DNA of 64,000 nt from Phymatolithon calcareum (taxonomy: Eukaryota; Rhodophyta; Florideophyceae; Hapalidiales), in contig OZ345363.1 in NCBI GenBank assembly GCA_977006965.1, forward strand, positions 682,001 to 746,000. Reading direction: 5' to 3'. Both the position numbers and the translations under genes were made by a program. Within the stretch, counting starts at the first letter, position 1, and every line of letters starts with the position of its first letter. The notes under the pieces are model-generated. The model was not told where the DNA came from and did not search any database. It saw only the letters and a program-made list of their open reading frames with translations. Below, piece by piece: positions 11,175 to 21,102 of the stretch.

Positions 11175-11540
11175 CAGGGGAATGTTATGGGGGGGAGTAA
11201 CGCAAACCGGTTGTCATACTGCTTTTCTAAAAATCGGTCCATACAATCTCTATGAAGCTTTTCACTCAATGTGAAAATGTATTATACATGTATGTTTCTA
11301 ATGGGAAAAAATAAGGTCTGTTGGCATGAACATTGGGAAATTGCCAATGTAGCGGTAGCTCTCGTTTCAGGATTAGGCTTTGTGGAGAGAAATAATGGGA
11401 AATAAAAGCACTACCCTGCTTAGTCGAATTTTTGATTATCTAGTAAACTCATAATCCAGTCGGCACACGAAGGGGTATCTTTCACAAATAAATTTATGTA
11501 ACTTGTGAAGTCTGCGTTTCTCCCCCCCAACATTCCCCTG
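11175..11540. mobile_element. MITE with CAGGGGAATGTT termini, copy 2
   Basis: A 366-bp element with inverted ends CAGGGGAATGTT plus a G-run and an AACGCA block. The flanks GTATACT and GTATAGT are a decayed target duplication. It has no coding capacity. The same termini occur at 51227-51595 and, as a half element, at 7556. The CAGGG end and a duplication of about 8 bp would fit the hAT superfamily. Confidence 0.7.
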
Positions 11541-11545
11541 GTATA

Positions 11546-11603
11546 GTCTACGAAACTGGAAGTACCGTACAGTATACTGTACGGTACTTCCAGTTTCGTA
11601 GAC
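11546..11603. repeat. Perfect 58-bp palindrome
   Basis: Two 29-base arms are exactly reverse complementary with no spacer (centre ACAGTA/TACTGT). It begins 5 bases beyond the end of the MITE at 11540. Confidence 0.95.
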
Positions 11604-12243
11604 TTGGGTTAAGGTCACGCGGAAGGAACGGGAAGGGCGAGCAAAAATCGAATTTGCAGTTTCGATTGAGAGCTCTCAAACTAGTTGTTTTACTGAAACA
11701 ACACTAATGGGGCCTTCCTGAAAACACAAAAACGGGATTTGTGCGTACTAAAGATGTGACGTTTTGGGCACCTGTCACGTTTTGTGCAGTCGCAAACGCA
11801 GTTTTTCTCACTAGAGCCACCCTCTAGTGAGAAAAATTTGGTACCGTCCCAAAACGAGATTTACAGTGAATTCGGGACAGCTGGCACTCCGCTCTCTGTA
11901 ATTTGTTCCTTCCACGCTCATGTATCTCCATCCCGTTCAATCTCCCTATCGCTTTCGATCAACCCGCTCTCCGAAATGGGCAGTAGTCAAAGCTTCTAGG
12001 ATTTAGCCTGTGTTTCCATCCATTTCTATTGCATGCTATTGCCTCATAAGCCCCCCCTTTCTCTCCTATCGTTCGGCACGAGCGCGGCGCAGAATCTGAG
12101 AGCTCACCCAAGGCTTTGATGACGAAGATGGTGACAGTAATGATGATGGCGTATCCGTGCGTGAGCGTGAAAACGGGAACAATTCGTGGCGAGAGATACA
12201 GCAGGCCCTCCCGCGTCTCTTGGTGCATCGACGGTAATCCGGA
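11604..12243. other. No gene; inverted copy of the 51.9-52.0 kb segment plus a hairpin
   Basis: Bases 11604-11710 are the reverse complement of about 51925-52040. A 15-bp stem hairpin lies at 11802-11836 (TTTTTCTCACTAGAG and its complement, 5-base loop). The remainder, up to 12243, has only short ORFs in conflicting frames. Confidence 0.5.
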
Positions 12244-12510
12244 ATGCGAAGAGAAACTAGCGATGGTCGAGAGTTGACAAGTCTTCTCAAGTTACAGATA
12301 GTTCAAGATCAAAACCGGCGAGAAGTGGAGCCCAAGGATCGTGCCGAGCAGCGAGAGGAAGAGCGGAAGGAGCTTGCAGAGCAGAGAAAGGAAGAGATGA
12401 AAGAACGTGCAGAACAGAGAGCGGAGGAGAGAGCGAGGCGTGAGCGGAAGGATAAGAGGCATGATCAATTAATGCAAATGATGATGGTTTCCCTCAACAA
12501 GAAAAATTGA
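12244..12510 (+). CDS. Small charged coiled-coil ORF, probably transposon-derived
   Basis: An 88-codon ORF from an ATG at 12244. After about 20 residues it becomes almost entirely Glu/Arg/Lys/Ala/Gln with heptad-like spacing, which predicts a long helix or coiled coil, and it ends in a short Met-rich tail. Such charged helical tails are common at the C-termini of Myb/SANT-like accessory proteins of DNA transposons and of some uncharacterised plant and algal proteins. The N-terminal DNA-binding part, if there was one, is not visible upstream in this frame. Function is unknown, and it could be the end of a decayed longer gene. Confidence 0.35.
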   Translation: MRRETSDGRELTSLLKLQIVQDQNRREVEPKDRAEQREEERKELAEQRKEEMKERAEQRAEERARRERKDKRHDQLMQMMMVSLNKKN

Positions 12511-12689
12511 GCGTTGAAGCTCTTGGCTACAATCCCTTGTCACGAATGTCATCTGATAGTCTAATTGTAGAATGAATAAACCGGTGCTCAAGTCATGGTC
12601 GCTCATGAAAACCGAACATTTAAATCGACGCTCAGCCGCTGCACACACTCCCACCACGGATATTACTGGACATGCTCAATGTGTTAGTA

Positions 12690-12962
12690 ACGTGATAAGG
12701 CGTTGTTTTCGAGGAACCCTTGGGGCAATTTGAAAGTGGGTCGTTGCACAAAATGGCCGTGGGATTTGGCATGGGAAAATGAAATAATTTGAATAAATAG
12801 TAGATTCTCATAATTGAACATCCAATAAATAAGCGTTTGCTAAATTACAGCTTTCTTCATTTTCAATTTCAATGGAATTCATAGGACCCAAAATATTTGA
12901 AATACTGTTACTATTGAATTTTGATCATTTCTAGAGCAATATGCAATGGCGCTGTTTGCCCA
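12690..12962 (-). repeat. AT-rich repeat A, inverted relative to 51640-51915
   Basis: The segment is the reverse complement of 51640-51915 for about 270 bases. Shared blocks include AATGGAATTCAT, ATTATTTGAATAAATAGTAG and CAAAATGGCC. Not coding. Confidence 0.7.
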
Positions 12963-12974
12963 TGCCTTTAGCGA

Positions 12975-14182
12975 TGAACCTTAATTCTCCACCAAATGGC
13001 AGCGCCGTGCGGACCTCCGAACCCTAGCCGGTCCCAACCAGAGGTCCTTTTCAACGTCTAATACGTGTTAAAGCATACTACGACTGCAAATGCCCACCGC
13101 CGCGCTCCTACGCAATCGACCCCGTTCACCGCCCGCTGGGAGTGATTTGCGTCTCTCCGTCGCTTTTGTTTGCCACAGGCTGCTTTTTGCATCCCTTTCC
13201 TCGCCTGTGGAGACATCTTTTGACCTCTTGGCCCACTCTGTTCTGCCATAATCGCGCTTACTGCCAGGTAGTTTGCCAAGTGCTTCTAACCCTCATTTTA
13301 ATCCGCGTGCCTTCGTGGCCTCAACATCGTACTTATAGACTCAATTAGACTCTTATTTTTTCGGACTGCCTTCTCATTTTGCTGATATTTCCGACGCAGA
13401 TCGCCTCCTTCGACTTTCGCAAAATAATAATAAATGCCGGCTTGAACTTTTTACCTTTCCACTACTTCTTCAACGTTATACAAGGTAGGGTTTGCGCGAA
13501 GGGGAAGTCAGAGTAATTATAGTTTACATTGAATAACATTGCAAGAACACAGAATGAGAACTGCATGCACAGCACAGTAAATCTCGGTAAGCGGGAGACG
13601 GTTGCTCCAACGTTTTGTACCGACTATCCACAAACGCCGCGGTCCGTCCTTGTGACTCCGGAAACGCCAAGAATACTGCGACGGAGGGGCGGCGCCAATC
13701 ACTCTCAGCGCGGCGGCGGGCGGGGTCCATTGCGACACGTTAGAGAGCAGCCACCATCGGGGTCGGACGGTGTATTTTGCAGAAGCGGCAGCCAGGCGGT
13801 ATATTTTGCATAAGGGGCCGGCGTCGCGCGGGGGGTGAACAACAGGTTAACCGCAGTCGTACGGCGTATTTGCTACAAGGCGCAGTCAAGTCATTGATTT
13901 CCAAAGGTGCGGCAAGGCGCGGCGGCAAGGCAAACGACGCAGTTCGGAAAGGACGATGTTGAGGCCTGCATAGCCGGCGATGTGGGGCAGCGCAGCGCGC
14001 AGGCGGACGATGTAATACGGCGAGGGTTGCGTTGAGGCATGCATCGCCGGCAGCGTGGGGCAGCGGCGTAAAGTGTTTTCCACGTGTCAAACCGTCAACC
14101 GGACCTGTGGTCTGGACCGCCCTGGGCCAGTAGGCCCTCGGTGACGACACGGTGCCTCCATTTGGTGGACAATTAAGGTTCA
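12975..14182. mobile_element. 1.2-kb element with terminal inverted repeats, carrying repeat R1 copy 2
   Basis: The ends are TGAACCTTAATT and its complement. The inverted similarity extends through about 35 bases with four mismatches. Inside lies the second copy of repeat R1 (13088-14065), including the GC-rich units. No target duplication is evident and no transposase is encoded. The interior GC-rich part may be captured host sequence, as in pack-type elements, but its source is not visible here. Confidence 0.5.
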
Positions 14183-14226
14183 CTCAGGCCCGTTTTACAC
14201 GACACAAATCGAGCGTGAGGCATGTG

Positions 14227-14529
14227 TATGGTAGGTAGTGAGACCTGGACGCGTGGCAGCGAGCGTCTGTGTCGAGAGGCGATGTAAAAGGTGATGGACC
14301 AGGGACGCGCGCGCGGTTGGCAAGAAATAAAGGGTCCGAATACCCCCAGACAGTTTTTGGATTGTTCTGTCTGATCCCCCGTTCATTGTTGGCCGCGAGC
14401 GTCCAGTGAATATATACAATCAGCGAGATTACAAATTTAGACTTGGAGGTAGTTGATTGGACGCTAATGTGACCAATAATGAATCGAATGATGATACGGA
14501 GTTACACGTGGAGACAGTATGATGCCACA
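14227..14529 (-). repeat. Copia 3' LTR (303 bp)
   Basis: On the minus strand it starts TGTGG and ends CCATA. It matches the 185-bp LTR at 21106-21290 except for about 118 extra bases, which on the minus strand contain the TATA-like TGTATATATT. The adjacent polypurine tract and the target duplication fix both boundaries. Confidence 0.9.
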
Positions 14530-14537
14530 CCCCCCTT
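14530..14537 (-). other. Copia polypurine tract
   Basis: AAGGGGGG on the minus strand, directly abutting the 3' LTR. This is the expected plus-strand primer of reverse transcription. Confidence 0.8.
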
Positions 14538-14915
14538 GTTGACGTTATTTCGGCGGGAGACAAGAGATAGCGGGAAAATTATACACGTGGAGCGACACGT
14601 GTGAGAAATGATCAAATTGGTGATTAAAGCATGACTGTGCCAAAATCACAACTCAACAGAGCAAGCGGACCTTCGAGCACACGCAAGCGAAAAGCGCCGA
14701 CACGCACGCGAGCAAGCAACACGGAGTGACGTGCGGGACGCGAAACTGCGTCTGAGCGGGAGCGGCGTGCGTGCCGCGGACTTCGAGCGATCTGAGTTTG
14801 TCGCTTCACGATAACTAAAACTGGGGTGCGTGGAGTGGGACGTGCTAGCGAGAGGTCTTAGTTACCGCCGGTCAGCCCCGCAACCCCCTCCAGTGTTTGG
14901 ATAGTCGGTCGCACT
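14538..14915 (+). promoter_or_regulatory. Upstream region of the antisense gene
   Basis: These 378 bases lie between the polypurine tract and the antisense ORF. A TTATACACGTGG motif near 14579 starts a short inverted repeat (CACGTG...CACGTG). Promoter activity is inferred only from position. Confidence 0.3.
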
Positions 14916-15446
14916 ATGGCAAACACGAAACAGAAAGCGAAGAAGTCCACTGGCGGTAGGGAGCCAAGGGCGGAGCTCACGAGAAAAGCTGCCCGGGAGG
15001 TGAAGTACCCGGGGGCCGCGAGAGTGCACGAAATCACGGCGTGTTGGGTCGAGCCACGCAGAGAAGGAGGACTGCGGTTCTGCTTCGAGCATACAAGGCT
15101 CGGCCCGAGATCCCTGGATGAAACGGACTTCATTGACGTTTTTGGTCCGGAGATCTACCGCTGGTGCAAGAGAAGGCCCCAACGCCGGATGAGGGTTGCA
15201 GAAGCCGCGCGCTGGGGCTTTCTGGAGCAAGATGATGGGCGATCCGGTAGTGCCGCGAGCTGGGGGTTCCGGTGTATCAAAGTCTCCGATGGCCAGGCCG
15301 AGGGGGAGATTGAGGGTCGGTATTACGGGTCCGCAGACAAGAGGGGCCGAAAGTGGTATCCGATCCTTCTCCATACGATGGACATGGAGAGTTTTCCGGG
15401 CGTTCCACTGGGTGTCGGGGGAAGGTTGCAAGGAAAGATCGCGTAA
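14916..15446 (+). CDS. Antisense retrotransposon protein with histone H3-like N-terminal tail
   Basis: An ATG-started ORF of 176 codons on the strand opposite gag-pol, between pol and the 3' LTR. Without gaps, 17 of the first 26 residues after Met equal the histone H3 tail. K4, Q5, A7, K9, S10, T11, G12, G13, P16, R17, L20 and K23-A-A-R26 are kept, while R2, R8, K14 and K27 are changed. No histone fold follows. Residues about 35-90 (Trp/Phe-containing, acidic, with a Trp-Cys-Lys end) could be a degenerate chromo-like or other small domain, which is uncertain. The frame closes at 15446, and protein-like text continues in another frame from about 15440. The gene was therefore longer and is now frameshifted, or uses splicing or frameshifting. 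It is GC-richer than pol. A role in binding H3-tail readers or modifiers is inference. Confidence 0.7.
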   Translation: MANTKQKAKKSTGGREPRAELTRKAAREVKYPGAARVHEITACWVEPRREGGLRFCFEHTRLGPRSLDETDFIDVFGPEIYRWCKRRPQRRMRVAEAARWGFLEQDDGRSGSAASWGFRCIKVSDGQAEGEIEGRYYGSADKRGRKWYPILLHTMDMESFPGVPLGVGGRLQGKIA

Positions 15447-16110
15447 CAGAGGACGGGGTAGTCGTGTTCGGAGCTGACCAGATGTACCTCTGTGTGGACG
15501 CCGTGGACAGCTGGTGTATAGACCACAAAGGTAGTAACTTGCACCTTTATCGCCCCGGAAGTCGGCATGGAGTACGCTGGCAAAGTCGTGTTACCGCACA
15601 GAGTATCCGGTCCTGTACCAAACGGGTGGAAATACGACCTGCGTACTGGCCGCCGTTTTGAATGGAATTAGTGCAACAGGTCAACAGGAGGATGCTGCCG
15701 ATTTGATGCGAAATATTGTGCAGCTCAGGGTTGCCGAGCCGCGTGTCCGAGATTTGAGTGATCTCTCCAAGTGGTTCTCTGAAGCAGTCGGGAGGTACTC
15801 TCTTGTAACCATTCCCGATGTCATGGAGCCCGATCCGGCGTGCTTGGTGCAACAGAGGAGCGGGATATTCCTCGCAACGCTGCGAGGTAGCGGTTACGAG
15901 AACCACATGGTGGTTGTTGACGCGAACCGGCAGCTAATTTTCGATGGAATGGAGAGATGTGCCATGAAGTTGTGCCACCAGGCTTTGGCAGCATGCCTGG
16001 GGGATGGCGTCAGACTGGATTTCATCGAGGATGTGCGGATGATTCCAGTAGTTACAGCAAAGCGGAATAGGCCTCGTAATCGGAAGAAGAGGAGGAGTGG
16101 CTCATCTTAG
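15440..16110 (+). pseudogene. Cysteine-protease-like continuation of the antisense gene
   Basis: Coding text continues from the H3-tail ORF in a second frame (about 15440-15540), probably returns to the first, and then runs open in a third frame to the stop at 16110. The third frame carries a Cys (codon 15640-15642) in the context TTCVLAAVLNG. About 85 codons later comes His (codon 15904-15906) in the context ENHMVVVDANRQLIFD. A Cys followed by a helix with Asn, then His-x-Val-Val-Asp, is the layout of papain-fold peptidases of the OTU/C48/Josephin kind. It ends with a basic tail, which may be nuclear-localising. At least two frameshifts separate this part from the ATG, so this copy cannot make the whole protein by simple translation. 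The exact peptidase family is not determined. Confidence 0.5.
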
Positions 16111-16201
16111 GCGAGAGAGATGCCAGCATGACGTAGTTGTGCAAATGAATTTGGTTGATAATGAATTTTGAATATGGATAGCGAGTTTAGCAGATTGAAA
16201 T

Positions 16202-16870
16202 CTAGTTTAGATTTGATCTCATCCAGAGTCTGTGTTGCGAACAGAGAGTTCGATGCGCCTTTGATAAAGTCTTTTGCGGGAGGACTCCCGACACCATTAC
16301 GTTGTTCAATGTTTTGAAATTTGTAGGATTTACTTTAGTAAGCGCGTCTGCAAGGTTCTGCGATCCTGGAATCCACTGCATAACAGAAATATCCCCATTT
16401 TCAAAGGAACCACCTAGGCGAGATACAGTCGGACGAAGACGATAGTCGCGACCCTCGTGCAACGTAGTGATCGAGGAGTGTAGACCAAATGAGTCGAAAG
16501 TGAGAATCAATGGAATGCCCTTTTGAGGGGAAAGAATAGCGGAAATGCACTCCACTAACAGAAGCGAGCGGTCTGCGGACTCGGCAGCGGCGAGTATTTC
16601 GGAGCCGACGGAGGAAAAGGATATCCGGGACTGCTTGCAACTGTGCCAATCGAGGACATGGTATACAGAGCGGTCATGATGGGGAATGTATAATACCGTG
16701 ACAAATCCTGTTTGGCCATAAGAGGATGTTCCGGTACTAGCATCTGAGATGGAAAGAATTGAAATAGACTGGAAAGAAGAGCGGTTGAGGACAGGAGCCG
16801 GTAGTGACTGATAGAAGAGTGTTGGTGAAAGCTGACGAAGTTGATGGAACGCGGAGTTCGCTTCCTTCAA
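16202..16870 (-). pseudogene. Copia RNase H domain
   Basis: 222 codons form the end of pol. Motifs in order are ISDAST (first acidic residue), SSVGSEILAA with the Glu, LTFDS with the second Asp, and WIPGSQNLADALTK, the typical end of copia RNase H. The upstream part (LTGKLNYIGHG segment, 16867-17064) is in another frame, so a frameshift near 16868 separates it from reverse transcriptase. The stop codon is at 16202, 92 bases from the end of the convergent antisense gene. Confidence 0.85.
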
Positions 16871-17753
16871 ATGTGTGACACGAAGATTCCCAATATTTTG
16901 CTGGAGTTGCTGGATGCAAGTGATGCTTGAGGAAGAACTCCATGGCCAATGTAGTTAAGCTTCCCTGTCAGGCTCTGAAAAGAACTGAGCTCAACGCGAG
17001 TGCATACATCTTCGTGCTGCTCTCGAAGAGGTTGCGGAATGTCCAATGGAGAAATTGTGCTCATGAATCGATCATGGAAACGCGAACACTATAGTCATCA
17101 AACTGCTCAATCAACAGCTTTTTGAATAGCAATTTGCGCCCTGTGACAACGCGGCCAATTTTAAAGCGCTCTGAAATAGCGACGTTGAATCTGTGAATCT
17201 CTTTTGGAATTCCGGCAAGGAGAAGATCATCAACTACCTTTGCAATGAGCAGGACAATATTAGAATTATTGTCTCTTAGAACGATTAGCTGCGGGATACT
17301 TGGGATGGTTTGCAATCCATACTGAGACATCCAGTCTTCCACGCATGGCTTACAGAGACGACCTGACTCTACAAGACCATACGCAAGTTTGATGAGCTTC
17401 CAGACTTCATCAATGTAGTCTGACCAACCTTTTGGAGGGCGCATGTAGATGTCACGCTGAAGAGTTCCTGCTTGTAGATAAGCTCCGGAGATATCGATGG
17501 TAGCAAGCCTGAAATGCATAAGCGCGGCAAGGGAGAGGAGTATCCGCATCACAGAAAACTGTGCGGTCGAAGAGTCTTTTCGTAGCTCTTCCTTTTCTCT
17601 GTCGCGATTCCCGTGCGGAACGAGTCTGCATTTCAACTTTAACTTGCCTTGGATACCATCGTTCTTGATTTCGAAGAAGTGATGGGAGCTGATTATGTTG
17701 AGTCCCCGAGGAACGTGTCGAATGCTTGCAGGGATGTAGGCTCCTTTTTCCAT
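16867..17753 (-). pseudogene. Copia reverse transcriptase
   Basis: ORF 17753-17061 holds the fingers and palm. It contains KLKCRLVPHG, then TIDISGAYLQA with the first catalytic Asp, YMRPPKGW, KLAYGLVESGR, and KVVDDLLLAG with the catalytic Asp pair (VVDD rather than the usual YVDD). The 17064-16867 stretch, overlapping in a shifted frame, carries the connection region with LTGKLNYIGHG. The motif order and the position between integrase and RNase H place it in Ty1/copia. The VVDD variant recalls GalEa-like and algal lineages, but a tree would be needed. Confidence 0.88.
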
Positions 17754-17904
17754 GTAGCTGCTCTTTTCTTATGCAATTGCGTTATCAAGAATCCATCTCG
17801 GGGCGAACTGCAATTTAGTTTCCGAGACAGGAGAGTGTCGTATGATTTCTCTCATTCTTTGAAGTGTCTTTTGCTCGGAGGATTCCAAAGAACAAGAGAT
17901 TTTA

Positions 17905-18396
17905 TTAGGACGTGTTGCCAGAGTTTCTCCAATGTCTTTGGCATGGCGTGTTCAACTTCTTGTGGGGAGAGGGAATGGAACTGAAAAAAGAGCAGGAAAA
18001 AGGGTGCATAGACCAGAGAGCGTGTTCCTTTGCAACAGAAGAGTTGTTCTCAGGAGTGGGATTAGAGGGGAGGCTGGACTTAGGGACGGCCGTCTCTGGT
18101 ACCGGAATTTCGTCTTCAACGGAGCCAACGAAAGGGATTTTTCCGAGCTCAAGAAAGTCGAGCTCGTGAAGGAGTGAGGAGGATGGAGCCAGACGAATGT
18201 CTTCGTAGGCCACTTGAAGAGGGCGACCTCTAAGCTGGGAGGTATTGCAGATGAGAGCGAAGTGCTTTTCTGCCTTGAAGACGGAACCTAGGTGCCACTT
18301 TCCGAACTTGGTTTCTTTCCTGAAATAATAAACCGGAGTTCGAGGAGAAAGGATCTGTTGGTCAACTGTACGAACGTTTTTGGATGCTAAGAGCAA
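17905..18396 (-). pseudogene. Copia integrase C-terminal domain and linker
   Basis: 163 codons. The N-terminal third (VYYFRKE...WHLGSVFKAEKHF...VAYEDIRLAP) has the small beta-barrel look of integrase C-terminal DNA-binding domains. A Pro/Ser-rich linker follows, leading to reverse transcriptase. It lies in its expected place but is out of frame with both neighbours. Confidence 0.6.
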
Positions 18397-18543
18397 GTGG
18401 AGCGCTCTCCGAGCAACCTGTTCGTGGTGCGACGAGACTTTTTTGTCGGTGAGTGCACTTTTCAGTAGACCGCAGAGAGATAGAGTGTATCCTTCGGCGA
18501 GCTCAAAGCTACTAAGAATCTTTCCACCGTGTAGAACAATTTT

Positions 18544-19533
18544 TTAGGAAAGTGGCCCTTGAGAGGATCTCATAGTCTGACTTGTATATTCCTCGCACGC
18601 TGCGAAGATGCTGTTCATCTTTGACCAAACGCTGTACGAAGAGTCGGATTGTAGCGTTGCCGGACTCGACTGAACCAATCTTGTTGTGTCGTCAAGCAGG
18701 TCTTGGGTAGAAGGAACATTTGTGAAAGGCGCACATGGACTTAATAACTTCATTGTTGAACTCTGGATCGCCTGAAATGCTCCGGGGCGGACCATGCTCG
18801 TTGAACCAGTATTTGACAACCATTCGGGCCACATCGTCCATATCCCGTGAAGCCATGAGGACGGTAGCAGAAAATCCAGTGGATACGTACTTCATGTGAG
18901 AATAGGAAGGTTTCCGAGTTCTTGGAGGAACATGAAGTCAAGCTGTAGGTGCTCATTGAAGGTGGAAAGTATCTTGCTCATGGATACCTTCTTAAAGCTG
19001 GGTGGCCGTCTAGTTTGCTTGCAGCTCGTGCACTTGCTATAATCCCATTCGAGTGCTTTCTGTAAAACAGGAGTATGGATGCCAGCTCTCTTACATATCT
19101 CACGCACGTCCCGTACCGTGAGATGAGTGTAAATATGGCGCTTGGCGGCGAAATGGCGTGCGAGTTTGATGTCGGAAATGTTCGGGTAAGATGAGGAAGT
19201 AGGAGATATAAATGGAGCTTCCTTGTCAAGAAGAGGAGAGGAGTACAAGGCTTTTGTGGAAGAAAAGAAGGACTTAAGCGCCTTGGATTTGAAGGTGCAA
19301 GGTGCAAGTAGGTTCGAAGAGAATTTTTGTCCCCCGCAGTATAGGTAGGAAGAATCAGAGGGTGAGGAAATATCTGCAGAACATTTGAAGGAATTTCGAG
19401 GAGATTCTGATCTCCGAACAAATTCGAGCGAGAAAGGATGTGATTTCCGAGATGCAAAGGGCCATTGCCTTTTGTAAGGTAGAAAGGCAGCAGGACATCT
19501 TGACCGTTGAGATCTGTGGTATCGAGCTTCCAC
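18544..19533 (-). pseudogene. Copia integrase core
   Basis: The frame 19533-18892 carries the HHCC zinc-binding region (RHFAAKRHIYTH ... SKCTSCKQT) and the beginning of the catalytic core (HLQLDFMF, first Asp). After a frameshift near 18893, the frame 18895-18692 carries GDPEFNNE (second Asp). A further shift brings the region expected to hold the Glu (IGSVESGN context near 18675). The D,D-35-E layout is thus recognisable but distributed over three frames, so the copy is inactive. Confidence 0.75.
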
Positions 19534-19740
19534 AGCGCTATCGTCAAGTTGGGGTCACTGCCTTTCGGACCGTAGGCATGGTAGAATGGATCACAATCGA
19601 AAGGGTGGAGGACAAGATCAATGCCCAAGGCGATACAAAGCGCAGCAGCAGATTCAATACCCCCGACGCTGCGCGGACAACTAATATCTAGAACTGGATT
19701 TAGATCGGGCAACCATGGATTAACGTCGGATGGGGCTCCA
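19534..19740 (-). pseudogene. Copia protease region
   Basis: Downstream of gag, in a different frame, the text PVLDISCPRSVGGI resembles the retroelement aspartic protease core (LD-S/T-G-C/A-P-x-S/T-V). The Gly after Ser/Thr reads as Cys-Pro here, so the triad is D-I-S rather than D-S/T-G. This could be mutation or a lineage variant. The later protease motif was not found with confidence. Confidence 0.5.
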
Positions 19741-19750
19741 ACACCAGACG

Positions 19751-21102
19751 TTAGACATGTCTGTGTTTGGTAGGGTTGGAGCCCAATGGAAAATGCTGGT
19801 CTTTGTAAAAGCTGGAAGGATCCTTTCGATCCTGCGGCTTATTGTACCCACCTTGAGCGCAGATCTGTTTCATGACGAACGAAGGTTGCGGTCGGGAATC
19901 ATTACCGCGTCTGTGTTCTGAGGAACCACAGTCATGGCAGAAAGATGCAGTACCACTTGGTCCGACACGAGGAGGGAGCCAGATGCCATTTGTGCGGCGC
20001 TTACCAATACGTCCTTGCAATCGCGAAGGAACCGAGGGTTTCTGCTGTCTAGGAGTTTTGCGGAGATCTTTGTTCTCTTCCCGCTTCTGGATATTCGGGT
20101 TTTCTTTAGTTGAAGAACTAAAGGCAAGCAAAGCCTTATTAACCCTTTGACCAATGAGATTTTCGATCTCGGCCGGGGACATCGTCACGGATGGTTTCGG
20201 AGAGGAGGAAATGTTGCGCATGACGGTAGCAGCGTCATCAAGATGTAGGCGGCAGCGAGTTCCGGAGCTGAAAAGCATCTTATTACCGGCGTTATCAGAT
20301 GGCTTATTCAATTCTTTGATGCTCTCCGCGATCGACTCTAAAGCGTTCACCAACTCGTTTAGTTTAGAGCGAACGTGAACAGCTTTGCGAGCTGCTGTCT
20401 GTAGAGTGTCCTTCCTATAGATCTTCAACGATCGATGATCTTGAAGGTCTTTGAGCTGACCTGAAATTCTATCAAGCTTGGATTGATCTACAGGACTTAG
20501 ACGAAGAGAGGGATCAGGTGCATTCCGATTTCGGGACTCGGCACACCCGATCAACTGAAGCTTAGCACTCGTGAGAGTATCTTCACTAAGTGAAGCATTG
20601 TTCAGAAGAGTGATTGGCAGAACCTCTCCGACCAGGGATGAGGCGGAGACTCCTGCGTGTATGAGGTGATCAGCAGAAAGACCACAGAACCTTGAGACGA
20701 AATTTTGCAGGCCCTCTGCCTTGCGGCGACGACAATTTGTAACCTCATGGAACGAAGCAATCAGCCTGGTAACTACTTCAATAGGCGCATCAACAGCAAT
20801 GATGTTGACTATCTCCCGCACAGCTTCGATCTGGTCTTCTTGGTCGAAGTTAACAAGGCCCTGAGCGAGAGCCTCGTCGACGATCGACTTCTGAGCCGTG
20901 GGCAGACCGCGATCGTATAGCTGACGAGCTAGCGTTGCGAATACGGTTGGTAGGCACGATCTGTGCCCTTCTTGCCGGCTTCCGAAATGGTCGTCACCCA
21001 TCTGGAGATTTCGCGACGCCACAACTCCATGTCTTCGGTGTGACTGAACATGGGAGGGTCTGTCGGTGAATGGCCTTTCGAGGAACCAGGTGCTGGGCCC
21101 AT
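19751..21102 (-). pseudogene. Copia gag
   Basis: The likely start is the ATG at 21102, only 3 bases inside the element and within the primer binding site. It opens a frame (MGPAPGSSKGHSP...) that runs to about 20930. After one frameshift the protein continues in the 21202-19751 frame. The sequence is helical and charged, with the usual capsid-like stretches (LYDRGLPTAQ..., FVSRFCGLSADHLI). Near the C-terminus lies a damaged zinc knuckle, CHDCGSSEH followed by a non-Cys residue where the fourth ligand is expected. It encodes the nucleocapsid-like structural protein that packages element RNA. One frameshift means this copy makes no full gag. Confidence 0.75.

Noticed and set aside
14916-15446. 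A genuine histone H3 gene
   Set aside because: Only the tail is H3-like. No histone-fold helices follow, and the ORF lies inside the copia element.
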